This document shows, in pieces, positions 1-6,358 of a stretch of DNA of 7,344 bases. The stretch's first letter is position 1, and each line of letters starts with the position of its first letter. Source of the DNA: Melaminivora alkalimesophila (GTDB lineage Bacteria; Pseudomonadota; Gammaproteobacteria; Burkholderiales; Burkholderiaceae_C); contig NZ_ALEE01000235.1 of assembly GCF_000282995.1 (NCBI RefSeq), positions 1-7,344 of the forward strand, given 5' to 3'. The translations under genes and the position numbers were made by a program. Under the pieces are notes generated by a model. That model saw nothing but the letters and a program-made list of their open reading frames with translations, did not search any database and was not told where the DNA came from.

Positions 1-1644
1 CAGCCGCTCCCACAGCGCCGCATGCTCCTGCGGGTCGGGCAGCTGCTCGATGCCCTCGGCGCGCAGCGCCTGGGTGAGGAGCTTCTCGCCCAGCCCGACC
101 GATTCGTTCTGCGCCAGGGTCTTGAGGTAGTGGCGGATCTTGGAGCGCGCGCGTGCCGTGCGCACGAAGCCCAGCCAGGCGGGGTTGGGGCGCGCGCCCT
201 GGACCGTGCGCACCTCCACCACGTCGCCGTTCTTCAGCTCGGTGCGCAGCGGCACCTCCTCGTTGTTGACCAGCGCGCCCACGGTGCGGTCGCCCACGTC
301 GCTGTGGATGGCGTAGGCGAAATCCACCACGGTGGCGCCGCGCGGCAGCGCCAGGATCTGGCTGCGCGGCGTGAAGACGTAGACCGCATCCGGGAACAGG
401 TCCACCTTGACGTGGTCCCAGAACTCGGCCGCATCGCGCGTCTCGTTCTGGATGTCCAGCAGCGACTGCAGCCACTGCGTGCCCATGCGCTCGGCGGCGT
501 CGCCCTCGCCCGCCCGCGCCTTGTAGAGCCAGTGGGCGGCGATGCCCGCCTCGGCCACCACGTGCATCTCCTCGGTGCGCACCTGGAACTCGACGTTCAG
601 CCCCGCGGGGCCGACCAGCGTGGTGTGCAGCGACTGGTAGCCGTTGAGCTTGGGGATGGCGACGTGGTCCTTGAACTTGCCCGGCACCGGCTTGTAGATC
701 TGGTGCAGCACGCCCAGCGCCGTGTAGCAGTCGAGCACCGAACGCACCACCACGCGAAAACCGTACAGGTCGCTCACCTGGGCGAAGCTCAGGTGGTTGA
801 GCTGCATCTTCTCGTAGATCGCGAACAGCGTCTTCTCGCGCCCGGCCAGGCGCACCGGCATGCCGGTGCGGGCAAAGGCGGCATCGACTTCGGCCTGCAC
901 TTTCTGCACCGCGTCGCGGCTGCGGCTGCGGCTGCGCGCCACCGCCTTGGCCAGCGTCGCGTAGCGCCACGGATGCAGGTGGCGAAACGACAGGTCCTGC
1001 AGCTCGCGGTAGGTCTGGTTCAGCCCCAGGCGGTGGGCGATGGGGGCGTAGATCTCCAGCGTCTCGGAGGCGATGCGGCGCCACTTGCTGCGCGGCATGT
1101 CCGAGAGGGTGCGCATGTTGTGCGTGCGGTCGGCCAGCTTGATGAGGATGACGCGCACGTCGCGCGCCATCGCCAGCAGCATCTTGCGGAAGGACTCGGC
1201 CTGGTTTTCCTCACGCGTGTTGAACTGCAGCTTGTCGAGCTTGGTCAGGCCATCGACCAGCTCGGCCACCTGGGCGCCGAAGCGCTCCACCAAGTCGGCC
1301 TTGGTGATGCCGCAGTCCTCCATCGCGTCGTGCAGCAGCGCGGCCATCAGCGCCTGGGCGTCGAGCTTCCAGCTGGCGCACAGCGCGGCGACGGCGATGG
1401 GGTGGGTGATGTAGGGCTCGCCGCTGCTGCGCCACTGGCCCAGGTGCGCCTGGTCGGCGTAGCGGTAGGCCTGGCGCACCTGCTCGACCTGTGCCTCGTC
1501 GAGGTAGTCGAGTTTTTCCAGCAACGCGGCGAAGCTGGCAGCCGCGGCGTTGGCGACGGCGGTGCGGGCCACAACCTCCCCTTCGCCACCGTCACCTGGC
1601 GGCGCTGGCATGTGGGTCAATACCGCGTTGAAGGAGGAAGCCAT
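1..1644 (-). CDS. spoT: Bifunctional (p)ppGpp synthetase/3'-pyrophosphohydrolase SpoT, C-terminus cut by window edge
   Basis: Makes (p)ppGpp from ATP and GDP/GTP and also hydrolyses it, setting the stringent-response alarmone level in the cytosol. The 548 visible residues hold an HD hydrolase domain (about 45-200) with R72, H81, H105-D106, E109-D110 and D172 (LADRTHN). The spacing matches the catalytic residues I recall for streptococcal Rel (R44, H53, H77, D78, D144), so hydrolase activity is probably intact, unlike in monofunctional RelA. The synthetase domain (about 260-375) has GREK at 268-271, D292, the NGYQSLH motif and E352 in EFQVRT. A TGS domain follows from about 420 (VYVFTP), then the start of the helical region. 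The later C-terminal domains lie outside the window. The start is ATG at 1644, with GAGG (1648-1651) just upstream; Met12 has no ribosome site. A terminator separates it from rpoZ. An Arg-Ser repeat lies between the catalytic domains. Identity is certain; SpoT versus Rel naming rests on the rpoZ neighbourhood. Confidence 0.97.
   Translation of the reverse strand, partial: MASSFNAVLTHMPAPPGDGGEGEVVARTAVANAAAASFAALLEKLDYLDEAQVEQVRQAYRYADQAHLGQWRSSGEPYITHPIAVAALCASWKLDAQALMAALLHDAMEDCGITKADLVERFGAQVAELVDGLTKLDKLQFNTREENQAESFRKMLLAMARDVRVILIKLADRTHNMRTLSDMPRSKWRRIASETLEIYAPIAHRLGLNQTYRELQDLSFRHLHPWRYATLAKAVARSRSRSRDAVQKVQAEVDAAFARTGMPVRLAGREKTLFAIYEKMQLNHLSFAQVSDLYGFRVVVRSVLDCYTALGVLHQIYKPVPGKFKDHVAIPKLNGYQSLHTTLVGPAGLNVEFQVRTEEMHVVAEAGIAAHWLYKARAGEGDAAERMGTQWLQSLLDIQNETRDAAEFWDHVKVDLFPDAVYVFTPRSQILALPRGATVVDFAYAIHSDVGDRTVGALVNNEEVPLRTELKNGDVVEVRTVQGARPNPAWLGFVRTARARSKIRHYLKTLAQNESVGLGEKLLTQALRAEGIEQLPDPQEHAALWERL
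916..933. repeat. Three tandem copies of GCGGCT inside spoT
   Basis: Three perfect head-to-tail hexamers, followed by a partial fourth (GCG), read on the coding strand as alternating Arg and Ser codons (residues 237-243, RSRSRSR). They sit in the linker between the hydrolase and synthetase domains of SpoT. Six is a multiple of three, so slippage would change linker length without shifting the frame. Confidence 0.85.
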
Positions 1645-1653
1645 GGCCCTCTA

Positions 1654-1659
1654 ACTATA
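1654..1659 (-). promoter_or_regulatory. Possible -10 box (TATAGT) of a spoT promoter
   Basis: On the minus strand TATAGT lies 9 nt upstream of the spoT ATG, in the 44 nt between the rpoZ terminator and spoT. No convincing -35 hexamer is found 16-18 nt upstream; TGCCCC occupies the expected place. If used, transcription would start only a few bases before the ATG and would exclude the GAGG ribosome site. The call is weak. The alternatives are a different promoter upstream or read-through of the terminator. Confidence 0.22.
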
Positions 1660-1688
1660 GCGCCAGTGCGCCTTGCGGGGCAGCCATG

Positions 1689-1715
1689 AAAAAAGCACCG
1701 CCGCGCGGTGCTTTT
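1689..1715 (-). terminator. Rho-independent terminator after rpoZ
   Basis: On the minus strand an 11-bp perfect stem (GCACCGC paired with GCGGTGC at its core, extended by four A-T pairs) closes a 3-nt loop and runs into six consecutive T residues. The hairpin begins about 28 nt after the rpoZ stop codon. The partner arm also gives a shorter TTTT run on the plus strand, so weak bidirectional activity is possible. It should end the yicC-gmk-rpoZ transcript before spoT. Confidence 0.9.
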
Positions 1716-1743
1716 CGTGCTGGGTGGCGACAGCCTTGGCGGC

Positions 1744-1947
1744 TCAGCCCGGCACCTTCTTGAGCATCTCCAGGCCGACCTTGCCGGCGGCGATCTCGCG
1801 CAGCGCGGTCACGGCCGGCTTGTTGCGGCTCTCGATCTTGGGCGCGTGGCCCTGGCTGAGCATGCGCGCGCGGTAGGTGGCGGCAAGCACCAGCTGAAAA
1901 CGGTTCGGGATCTGCTCGAGGCAGTCTTCCACGGTAATGCGTGCCAT
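1744..1947 (-). CDS. rpoZ: DNA-directed RNA polymerase omega subunit
   Basis: The small omega subunit chaperones beta-prime and forms, with it, one of the ppGpp-binding sites of RNA polymerase. The 67-residue protein opens [20 protein letters not shown], the classic omega N-terminus, and continues with the ATYRAR helix and [10 protein letters not shown]. Residues A2, R3 and T5 correspond to those that contact ppGpp at site 1 in the E. coli enzyme. It is much shorter than E. coli omega (91 residues) and lacks its charged C-terminal tail; a short form is, to my knowledge, usual in Burkholderiales, so this is not a truncation. The start is ATG at 1947 with GGAG (1954-1957) six bases upstream, the clearest Shine-Dalgarno site in the window. 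It lies 19 nt after gmk, probably in the same operon, and is followed by an intrinsic terminator. Confidence 0.97.
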   Translation of the reverse strand: MARITVEDCLEQIPNRFQLVLAATYRARMLSQGHAPKIESRNKPAVTALREIAAGKVGLEMLKKVPG

Positions 1948-1966
1948 GGGATGCTCCAGGGAAAAG

Positions 1967-2590
1967 CTATTCGGGGATGTTGAGCGAGGCGAAGGTGTCG
2001 GCCCGGGAGCGGCGCTGGGCCAGGTACTTGAGCCGCTGGGCGTGGACGATGGTCTTCAGGTCGAAAAGCGCCCGCTCGAAGACTTCATTGATTATAACGA
2101 AGTCGAATTTCTCGACCTGCGCCATCTCCAGCTCGGCGTTCTTCAGCCGCATCTCGATCACCTCGGGCGCGTCCTCGCCGCGCCGCTCCAGGCGCGAGCG
2201 CAGCTCCTCCCAGCTGGGCGGCAGGATGAAGACCAGCACGGCGTCGTCGAAGGCCTGCTTGATCTGCAGCGCCCCCTGGTAGTCGATCTCCAGCACCACG
2301 TCGCCGCCCTGGGCGATGCGCTCCTCGATGGCGCGGCGCGAGGTGCCGTAGCGCCGTCCATGCACGTTCGCCCACTCGACGAAGCCATTGGCCGCCACCA
2401 TGGCGTCGAACTCCGCATCGGAGACGAAGAAGTACTCGCGGCCGTGGCGCTCCTGCCCGCGCGGGGCGCGCGTCGTGTGGGAGACGGAGGGCTGCACGTG
2501 CGAGTCCACTTCCATCAGCGCCTTGACCAGGCTGGATTTGCCCGCGCCGCTGGGGGCCGAGACGACGAAAAGGTTTCCGGGGTAGTCCAT
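1967..2590 (-). CDS. gmk: Guanylate kinase
   Basis: Phosphorylates GMP (and dGMP) to GDP with ATP in the cytosol, an essential step in guanine nucleotide supply and therefore in GTP and (p)ppGpp synthesis. The 207 residues equal the length of E. coli Gmk. The P-loop is APSGAGKS at 12-19. The guanylate kinase signature runs from T39 (TTRAPR) through E47 and G50 to Y53, forming the GMP site, and the conserved YGTS (81-84) and EIDYQGA (101-107) segments follow. The ATG at 2590 gives an N-terminus aligning with the family start. No Shine-Dalgarno sequence lies before it; instead a CCCCTTTTTC pyrimidine tract sits about 20 nt upstream. It lies 30 nt after yicC and 19 nt before rpoZ, so co-transcription is likely. 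Gmk is a direct (p)ppGpp target in Bacillus; whether that holds here cannot be read from the sequence. Confidence 0.98.
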   Translation of the reverse strand: MDYPGNLFVVSAPSGAGKSSLVKALMEVDSHVQPSVSHTTRAPRGQERHGREYFFVSDAEFDAMVAANGFVEWANVHGRRYGTSRRAIEERIAQGGDVVLEIDYQGALQIKQAFDDAVLVFILPPSWEELRSRLERRGEDAPEVIEMRLKNAELEMAQVEKFDFVIINEVFERALFDLKTIVHAQRLKYLAQRRSRADTFASLNIPE

Positions 2591-2620
2591 GAGGCGGGTT
2601 GGCGCTGTCAGAAAAAGGGG

Positions 2621-3544
2621 TCACTCCAGGTTCTGGACCTGCTCGCGCATCTGCTCGATGAGCACCTTCATGTCCACGCCGATGCGCGTGAGCTCCATCG
2701 TGGCGGACTTGGAGCCGAGGGTGTTGGCCTCGCGGTGCAGCTCCTGGATGAGAAAATCCAGGCGCTTGCCGACCTCGCCGCCGCGCGCCAGCAGGCGCTC
2801 GATCTCGTCCAGGTGGGCGACCAGCCGGGTGAGCTCCTCCGCGACGTCGATGCGGATGGCATAGGCGGTGGCCTCGGTGAGCGCTCGCTCCTGCGCCGCC
2901 TCCGGCACGGCGGCGCCCTCGGCCAGCTGCATGGCTTCCCGCCAGCGCTCCAGGAAGCGCTCGCGCTGCTGCTGCACCAGCTGCGGCACCAGCGGACCGG
3001 CCTGCTCGGCGAGGCTGCGCAGCTGCTGCACGCGCTCGCGCAGCATCTGCGCCAGGCGGGCGCCCTCGCGCGCCCTCGCCTCGCTCAGCTCATCCAGGGC
3101 CCGACGCGCCAGCGCGAGCAGGGCCGGCCCCAGGTCCTGGCGGCTGGCGCCCGCACCGGCGCCCAGGCGCAGCACGTCCACCATGCGAAACGGCGCCGCG
3201 TCCGGCAGCACGGCGCGCACCGCCTGTTGCACCCTGGCCACCTGCTCCAGGAGTTGCACGGGCGGCTCGGTGAGCCGCGCCCCGTCTTCCATCTCGACAT
3301 GCGCACGCAGCTCGACCTTGCCGCGCCTGAGCCCCGCGCTGAGCAGGGCGCGCAGCGCCGGCTCATGCATGCGCAGGTCCTCGGGCAGGCGCAGCGCCAG
3401 GTCCAGGAAGCGGCTGTTGACCGAGCGCAGTTCCAGCCCCAGCGAGGGGGCCGTGCGGTCCGGGCCGGCGGCCTCCAGCTGGGCGCTGGCGTAGCCGGTC
3501 ATGCTGTAAACTGGCCCAGGACTTTGTGACGGGTGGTCTGCCAT
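2621..3544 (-). CDS. yicC: YicC-family endoribonuclease
   Basis: A YicC/YloC family protein; members are stress-linked endoribonucleases acting in mRNA and small-RNA turnover. The N-terminal YicC domain opens VYSMTGYA and contains RSVNSRFLD (40-48) and RRGKVELR (73-80). A helical middle rich in Gln, Arg and Glu (roughly 165-220) may form coiled coil. The C-terminal DUF1732 domain has RIDVAEEL, GKRLDFLIQELHRE (259-272), NTLGSKS (274-280) and the typical ending KVLIEQMREQVQN. The start is uncertain. ATG 3544 gives 307 residues and keeps the conserved VYS strand before MTGY. ATG 3502 gives 293 residues, nearer the 287 of E. coli YicC, but removes that strand. ATGs further upstream would run into the divergent kinase region. 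Neither candidate has a good ribosome site. It is first in the likely yicC-gmk-rpoZ operon, divergent from the kinase. Confidence 0.93.
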   Translation of the reverse strand: MADHPSQSPGPVYSMTGYASAQLEAAGPDRTAPSLGLELRSVNSRFLDLALRLPEDLRMHEPALRALLSAGLRRGKVELRAHVEMEDGARLTEPPVQLLEQVARVQQAVRAVLPDAAPFRMVDVLRLGAGAGASRQDLGPALLALARRALDELSEARAREGARLAQMLRERVQQLRSLAEQAGPLVPQLVQQQRERFLERWREAMQLAEGAAVPEAAQERALTEATAYAIRIDVAEELTRLVAHLDEIERLLARGGEVGKRLDFLIQELHREANTLGSKSATMELTRIGVDMKVLIEQMREQVQNLE

Positions 3545-3560
3545 CCCGGGATTATCCGGG
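3543..3560. promoter_or_regulatory. Inverted repeat with -10-like GATAAT in the divergent yicC/kinase region
   Basis: The 55-bp gap between the two divergent units has CCCGG (3545-3549) and CCGGG (3556-3560) separated by six bases. It overlaps a perfect 10-bp palindrome ATCCCGGGAT (3543-3552). The spacer contains GATAAT on the minus strand (3551-3556), a five-of-six match to the sigma70 -10 box for yicC; no good -35 was found at 16-18 bp. A dyad covering a -10 box is operator-like, but the short arms could be chance in GC-rich DNA. On the plus strand a weak TTGTGA (3524-3529) with ATTATC (3551-3556) has 21-bp spacing, too long to be convincing. Confidence 0.35.
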
Positions 3561-3599
3561 TTTTGCGGCAGCACTCCGCGCCCGCCCTGTTTTTTGCCC

Positions 3600-4616
3600 A
3601 TGTCGAAAACCAAACCGGCTCCCTTGCCCCCAGGCACCGTGATCGGCGGCTACCGCGTGGTGCGGCGTCTGGCGGCCGGAGGCTTCGGCGTGGTCTACCT
3701 GGCTCTCGACGCCGAAGGCCAGCAGGTCGCGGTCAAGGAATACATCCCCGCGGCCCTGGCCACGCGCGAGCCGGGCGAGCTGCTGCCCAAGGTGCCGCCG
3801 GAGAAGCTCTCGCTCTACCGCCTGGGCCTCAAGAGCTTCTTCGAGGAAGGGCGCTCGCTGGCGCAGATCTCGCACGCCTCGGTGGTCAGCGTGCTCAACT
3901 TCTTCCGCGAGAACGAGACCGTCTACATGGTGATGAATTACCTGGAGGGCGCGAGCCTGCAGGAATTCATCATCACGGCGCGCGAGCTCAAGGCCCAGAA
4001 GGTGTTTCGCGAGTCGACCATCCGCTCGCTGTTCGACGAAGTGTTGCGCGGGCTGCGCATCGTGCACCAGCACAAGATGCTGCACCTGGACATCAAGCCG
4101 GCGAACATCTTCATCACGGACGACAACAAGGCGGTGCTGATCGACTTCGGCGCGGCGCGCGAGGTGCTGTCCAAGGAAGGCAACTTCATCCGCCCGATGT
4201 ACACGCCGGGCTTTGCCGCCCCCGAGATGTACCGCCGCGACACCCAGCTCGGGCCGTGGACCGACATCTACGCCATCGGCGCCTGCATGTACGCCTGCAT
4301 GCAGGGCTTCCCGCCCAACGAGGCGCCACAGCGCCAGGAGAAGGACCGCCTGGGGCTGGCGCTGAACAAGCTGCGCGGCATCTACTCCGACAACCTGATC
4401 GAGGTGGTGGAGTGGTGCATGGCGCTCGATCCGCTGTCGCGCCCGCAGTCGGTGTTTGCCCTGCAGAAGGAACTGGCGCGCGAGGGCGAGCGCCGCTACA
4501 CCCGGCTGTCGGTGGCCGAACGCATGCGCATGCAGCTCGACTCCCTGGTCTCTGATACCAAGAAGAGCGTGCAGCGCGTGGGCGGCGCCACCGACATGGG
4601 AACCCGGCCCCGATGA
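3600..4616 (+). CDS. Eukaryotic-like serine/threonine protein kinase
   Basis: A soluble Hanks-type kinase of 338 residues, predicted to phosphorylate Ser/Thr on cytosolic proteins; substrates are unknown. The N-lobe has a glycine-rich loop (AAGGFGVV, 25-32) and the ATP-binding lysine K46 in VAVKEYIP. An insert of about 30 residues precedes helix C (FFEEGR, 80-85). The catalytic loop is HLDIKPAN (162-169), with D164, K166 and N169. The metal-binding DFG is 182-184, the APE motif 207-209, the helix F aspartate D222 (TDIYAIG), and R281 ends the fold. Leu163 replaces the usual Arg, so this is a non-RD kinase. No transmembrane, PASTA, FHA or TPR segment is visible; a basic tail (293-338) follows. 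ATG 3600 is chosen; TTG 3594 is an alternative two codons upstream. There is no Shine-Dalgarno site, only a T6 tract (3590-3595). Its stop overlaps the phosphatase start by ATGA. Confidence 0.94.
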   Translation: MSKTKPAPLPPGTVIGGYRVVRRLAAGGFGVVYLALDAEGQQVAVKEYIPAALATREPGELLPKVPPEKLSLYRLGLKSFFEEGRSLAQISHASVVSVLNFFRENETVYMVMNYLEGASLQEFIITARELKAQKVFRESTIRSLFDEVLRGLRIVHQHKMLHLDIKPANIFITDDNKAVLIDFGAAREVLSKEGNFIRPMYTPGFAAPEMYRRDTQLGPWTDIYAIGACMYACMQGFPPNEAPQRQEKDRLGLALNKLRGIYSDNLIEVVEWCMALDPLSRPQSVFALQKELAREGERRYTRLSVAERMRMQLDSLVSDTKKSVQRVGGATDMGTRPR

Positions 4617-5518
4617 AGTTCTCCGTCTTCCAGATCAGCCGCCGCGGCGGCCGCGAGAAGAACGAGGACCGCATGGGCTACTGCTACACGCGCGAGTCGG
4701 CCCTGTTCGTGCTCGCCGATGGCATGGGCGGGCACCCGCAGGGCGAAGTGGCAGCGCAGATCGCCATCCAGACGGTCTCTGCCATGTTCCAGCGCCAGGC
4801 CCGCCCGGCGCTCAAGAACGTGCAGGAGTTCCTGTCCTCGGCGCTGCTCGCCGCGCACCACAAGATCCTGCGCCACGCCAACAGCCACGGCATGCTCGAC
4901 ACGCCGCGCACCACGCTGGTGGTGGCCGTGGTGCAGGACGGGCGCGCCCACTGGATCCATTGCGGCGACTCGCGCCTGTACCTGGTGCGCGACGGCGAGG
5001 TGCTGGCGCGCACGCGCGACCACTCCTACCAGGAGCTGCGCAACGCCGCCATTCCCGGTCTGGAGCGGGTCAGCCGCAACGTGCTGTTCACCTGCCTGGG
5101 CTCGCCCACCAAGCCGCTGTTCGACGTGGCGCAGCCCATGCTGCTGGAGCAGGGCGACCGCCTCCTGCTGTGCTCGGACGGGCTCTGGGGCGCGCTGGAC
5201 GACGCGACCATCGCGCGCCAGCTGTGGCGCCAGTCGGTCTCGCACGCCGTCCCGGACCTGGTCGAGGACGCACTGCGCACCGCCGGCGACGCCAGCGACA
5301 ACGTCACGGTGCTGGCCATGGAATGGGAGGTGCCCGACGCCTTCGAATCCACGCAGGGCATCTCCACCGAGGGCTTCGGCGACGACGTCTTCGCATCGAC
5401 CATCCAGTGCGAGCCGCTGGACGACTTCGAGCACGACGACCTGGACGACGAGGCGATCGAGCGCTCGATTGCCGAGATCAACGAGGCGATCCGGCGCTCG
5501 GCCGCGCGCCGGCCCTGA
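4613..5518 (+). CDS. PP2C-type (PPM) serine/threonine protein phosphatase
   Basis: A metal-dependent Ser/Thr phosphatase, most likely reversing phosphorylation by the adjacent kinase. The start ATG overlaps the kinase stop (ATGA), implying translational coupling; GGGA (4599-4602) is a weak ribosome site. Of 301 residues, about 1-240 form the PPM domain. It has NED (17-19), the metal-binding ADGMGGH (35-41), GDSRLYL (118-124), RDHS (135-138), SDGLWG with D189, and SDNVTVLA with D229. The metal aspartates are all present, so it should be active. The flap region between DHS (136-138) and RNVL (155-158) looks shorter than in PstP-like enzymes, and the usual GMGTT is replaced by TPRTT. Beyond the fold is a roughly 60-residue tail with 12 acidic residues between 267 and 291, ending in a helix-like, Arg-rich segment. 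No signal peptide or membrane segment is seen. PP2C identity is firm; its partner is inferred from the overlap. Confidence 0.95.
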   Translation: MKFSVFQISRRGGREKNEDRMGYCYTRESALFVLADGMGGHPQGEVAAQIAIQTVSAMFQRQARPALKNVQEFLSSALLAAHHKILRHANSHGMLDTPRTTLVVAVVQDGRAHWIHCGDSRLYLVRDGEVLARTRDHSYQELRNAAIPGLERVSRNVLFTCLGSPTKPLFDVAQPMLLEQGDRLLLCSDGLWGALDDATIARQLWRQSVSHAVPDLVEDALRTAGDASDNVTVLAMEWEVPDAFESTQGISTEGFGDDVFASTIQCEPLDDFEHDDLDDEAIERSIAEINEAIRRSAARRP

Positions 5519-5520
5519 AC

Positions 5521-5551
5521 CTGCCGGCAGCCCAGGCGCTGCGCCCAGCGC
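5521..5551 (+). other. Palindrome and hairpin in the phosphatase-rph gap
   Basis: The 72-nt gap begins with a perfect 10-bp palindrome CTGCCGGCAG (5521-5530). A 6-bp hairpin follows: GCGCTG (5536-5541), loop CGCC, CAGCGC (5546-5551). No T tract follows, so it is not an intrinsic terminator. It could stabilise an RNA end or slow polymerase between the kinase/phosphatase pair and rph, or be chance in GC-rich DNA. I see no clear promoter before rph. Confidence 0.4.
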
Positions 5552-5590
5552 GCGGCGCCACTGCCCCGTTTGCATGAAAGCGATCTGCCG

Positions 5591-6325
5591 ATGACTTCCC
5601 CTGCCCCCCTGCGCGCCGATGGACGCGCCGCCGACGCCCTGCGCCCCATCCGCTTCACGCGCGGCTACACCATGCACGCCGAGGGTTCTGTGCTGGTCGA
5701 GTTCGGCCACACGCGGGTGCTGTGCACCGCCTCCGTGGAAGAGCGGGCGCCGCCCCACCGGCGCGGCACCGGCGCCGGCTGGGTCACGGCCGAGTACGGG
5801 ATGCTGCCGCGCGCCACCCACACGCGCAGCGACCGCGAGGCGGCGCGCGGCAAGCAAAGCGGGCGCACCCAGGAGATCCAGCGGCTGATCGGCCGCAGCC
5901 TGCGCGCCGTCTTCGACCTGCAGCTGCTGGGCGAGCGCACCATCCACCTCGATTGCGACGTACTGCAAGCCGACGGCGGCACGCGCACCGCCGCCATCAC
6001 CGGCGCCTGGGTCGCGGCGCACGACGCCGTGGCCGCGCTGCTGGCCGGCGGGCAGCTCGCGCGCTCGCCGCTGCGTGGCGCGGTGGCGGCGGTGTCGGTG
6101 GGCCTGCAGGCGGGCGCCGCGCTGCTCGACCTGGACTACCGCGAGGACGCAGCCTGCGACACCGACATGAACGTGGTGATGACGGATGCCGGACACTTCG
6201 TCGAACTGCAGGGCACGGCCGAGGGCTCGGCCTTCTCCCGCCGGGAGCTGGACGCCCTGCTCGACCTGGCGCAATCGGGCATCGCACAGCTGCACGCGCT
6301 GCAGCGCGCCGCCATCGCTGCCTGA
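5591..6325 (+). CDS. rph: Ribonuclease PH
   Basis: A phosphate-dependent 3'-to-5' exoribonuclease that trims tRNA 3' ends and takes part in stable-RNA turnover; family members form hexameric rings in the cytosol. The 244 residues contain GRAADALRP near the N-terminus, [11 protein letters not shown] (29-39), AEYGMLPR (67-74), [12 protein letters not shown] (91-102) and the family signature [14 protein letters not shown] (122-135), whose GTR binds phosphate. An acidic catalytic cluster spans D180 to D192 ([15 protein letters not shown]). The C-terminus is complete, unlike the frameshifted rph of E. coli K-12, so activity is expected. ATG 5591 gives the family's usual N-terminus; an in-frame TTG at 5570 would add seven residues and is less likely. 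The ribosome site is poor (GAAAG, 5576-5580). rdgB follows 33 nt downstream, and rph-rdgB-hemW is probably co-transcribed. Confidence 0.97.
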   Translation: MTSPAPLRADGRAADALRPIRFTRGYTMHAEGSVLVEFGHTRVLCTASVEERAPPHRRGTGAGWVTAEYGMLPRATHTRSDREAARGKQSGRTQEIQRLIGRSLRAVFDLQLLGERTIHLDCDVLQADGGTRTAAITGAWVAAHDAVAALLAGGQLARSPLRGAVAAVSVGLQAGAALLDLDYREDAACDTDMNVVMTDAGHFVELQGTAEGSAFSRRELDALLDLAQSGIAQLHALQRAAIAA

Positions 6326-6358
6326 GCACAGGCGCGCGACTTCACTTTTCCTCTTTCG

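Noticed and set aside
22..1689. A 555-codon open frame on the plus strand opposite spoT
   Set aside because: Its low-complexity His/Arg/Ala/Leu-rich translation is typical of the antisense of a GC-rich gene. The minus strand encodes an unmistakable SpoT.
1937..3529. A 530-codon plus-strand open frame opposite gmk and yicC
   Set aside because: It is antisense to two clear genes, has no recognisable motif, and shows the same compositional shadow.
3545..3564. CCCGG hairpin followed by TTTT on the plus strand as a terminator
   Set aside because: The stem has only five pairs, the T run is short, and no plus-strand gene ends upstream. A dyad in a divergent promoter region explains it better.
5519..5590. 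A possible small RNA, riboswitch or terminator between the phosphatase gene and rph
   Set aside because: Only one short hairpin and a palindrome are visible; there is no T tract, no promoter pair and no recognisable aptamer pattern.
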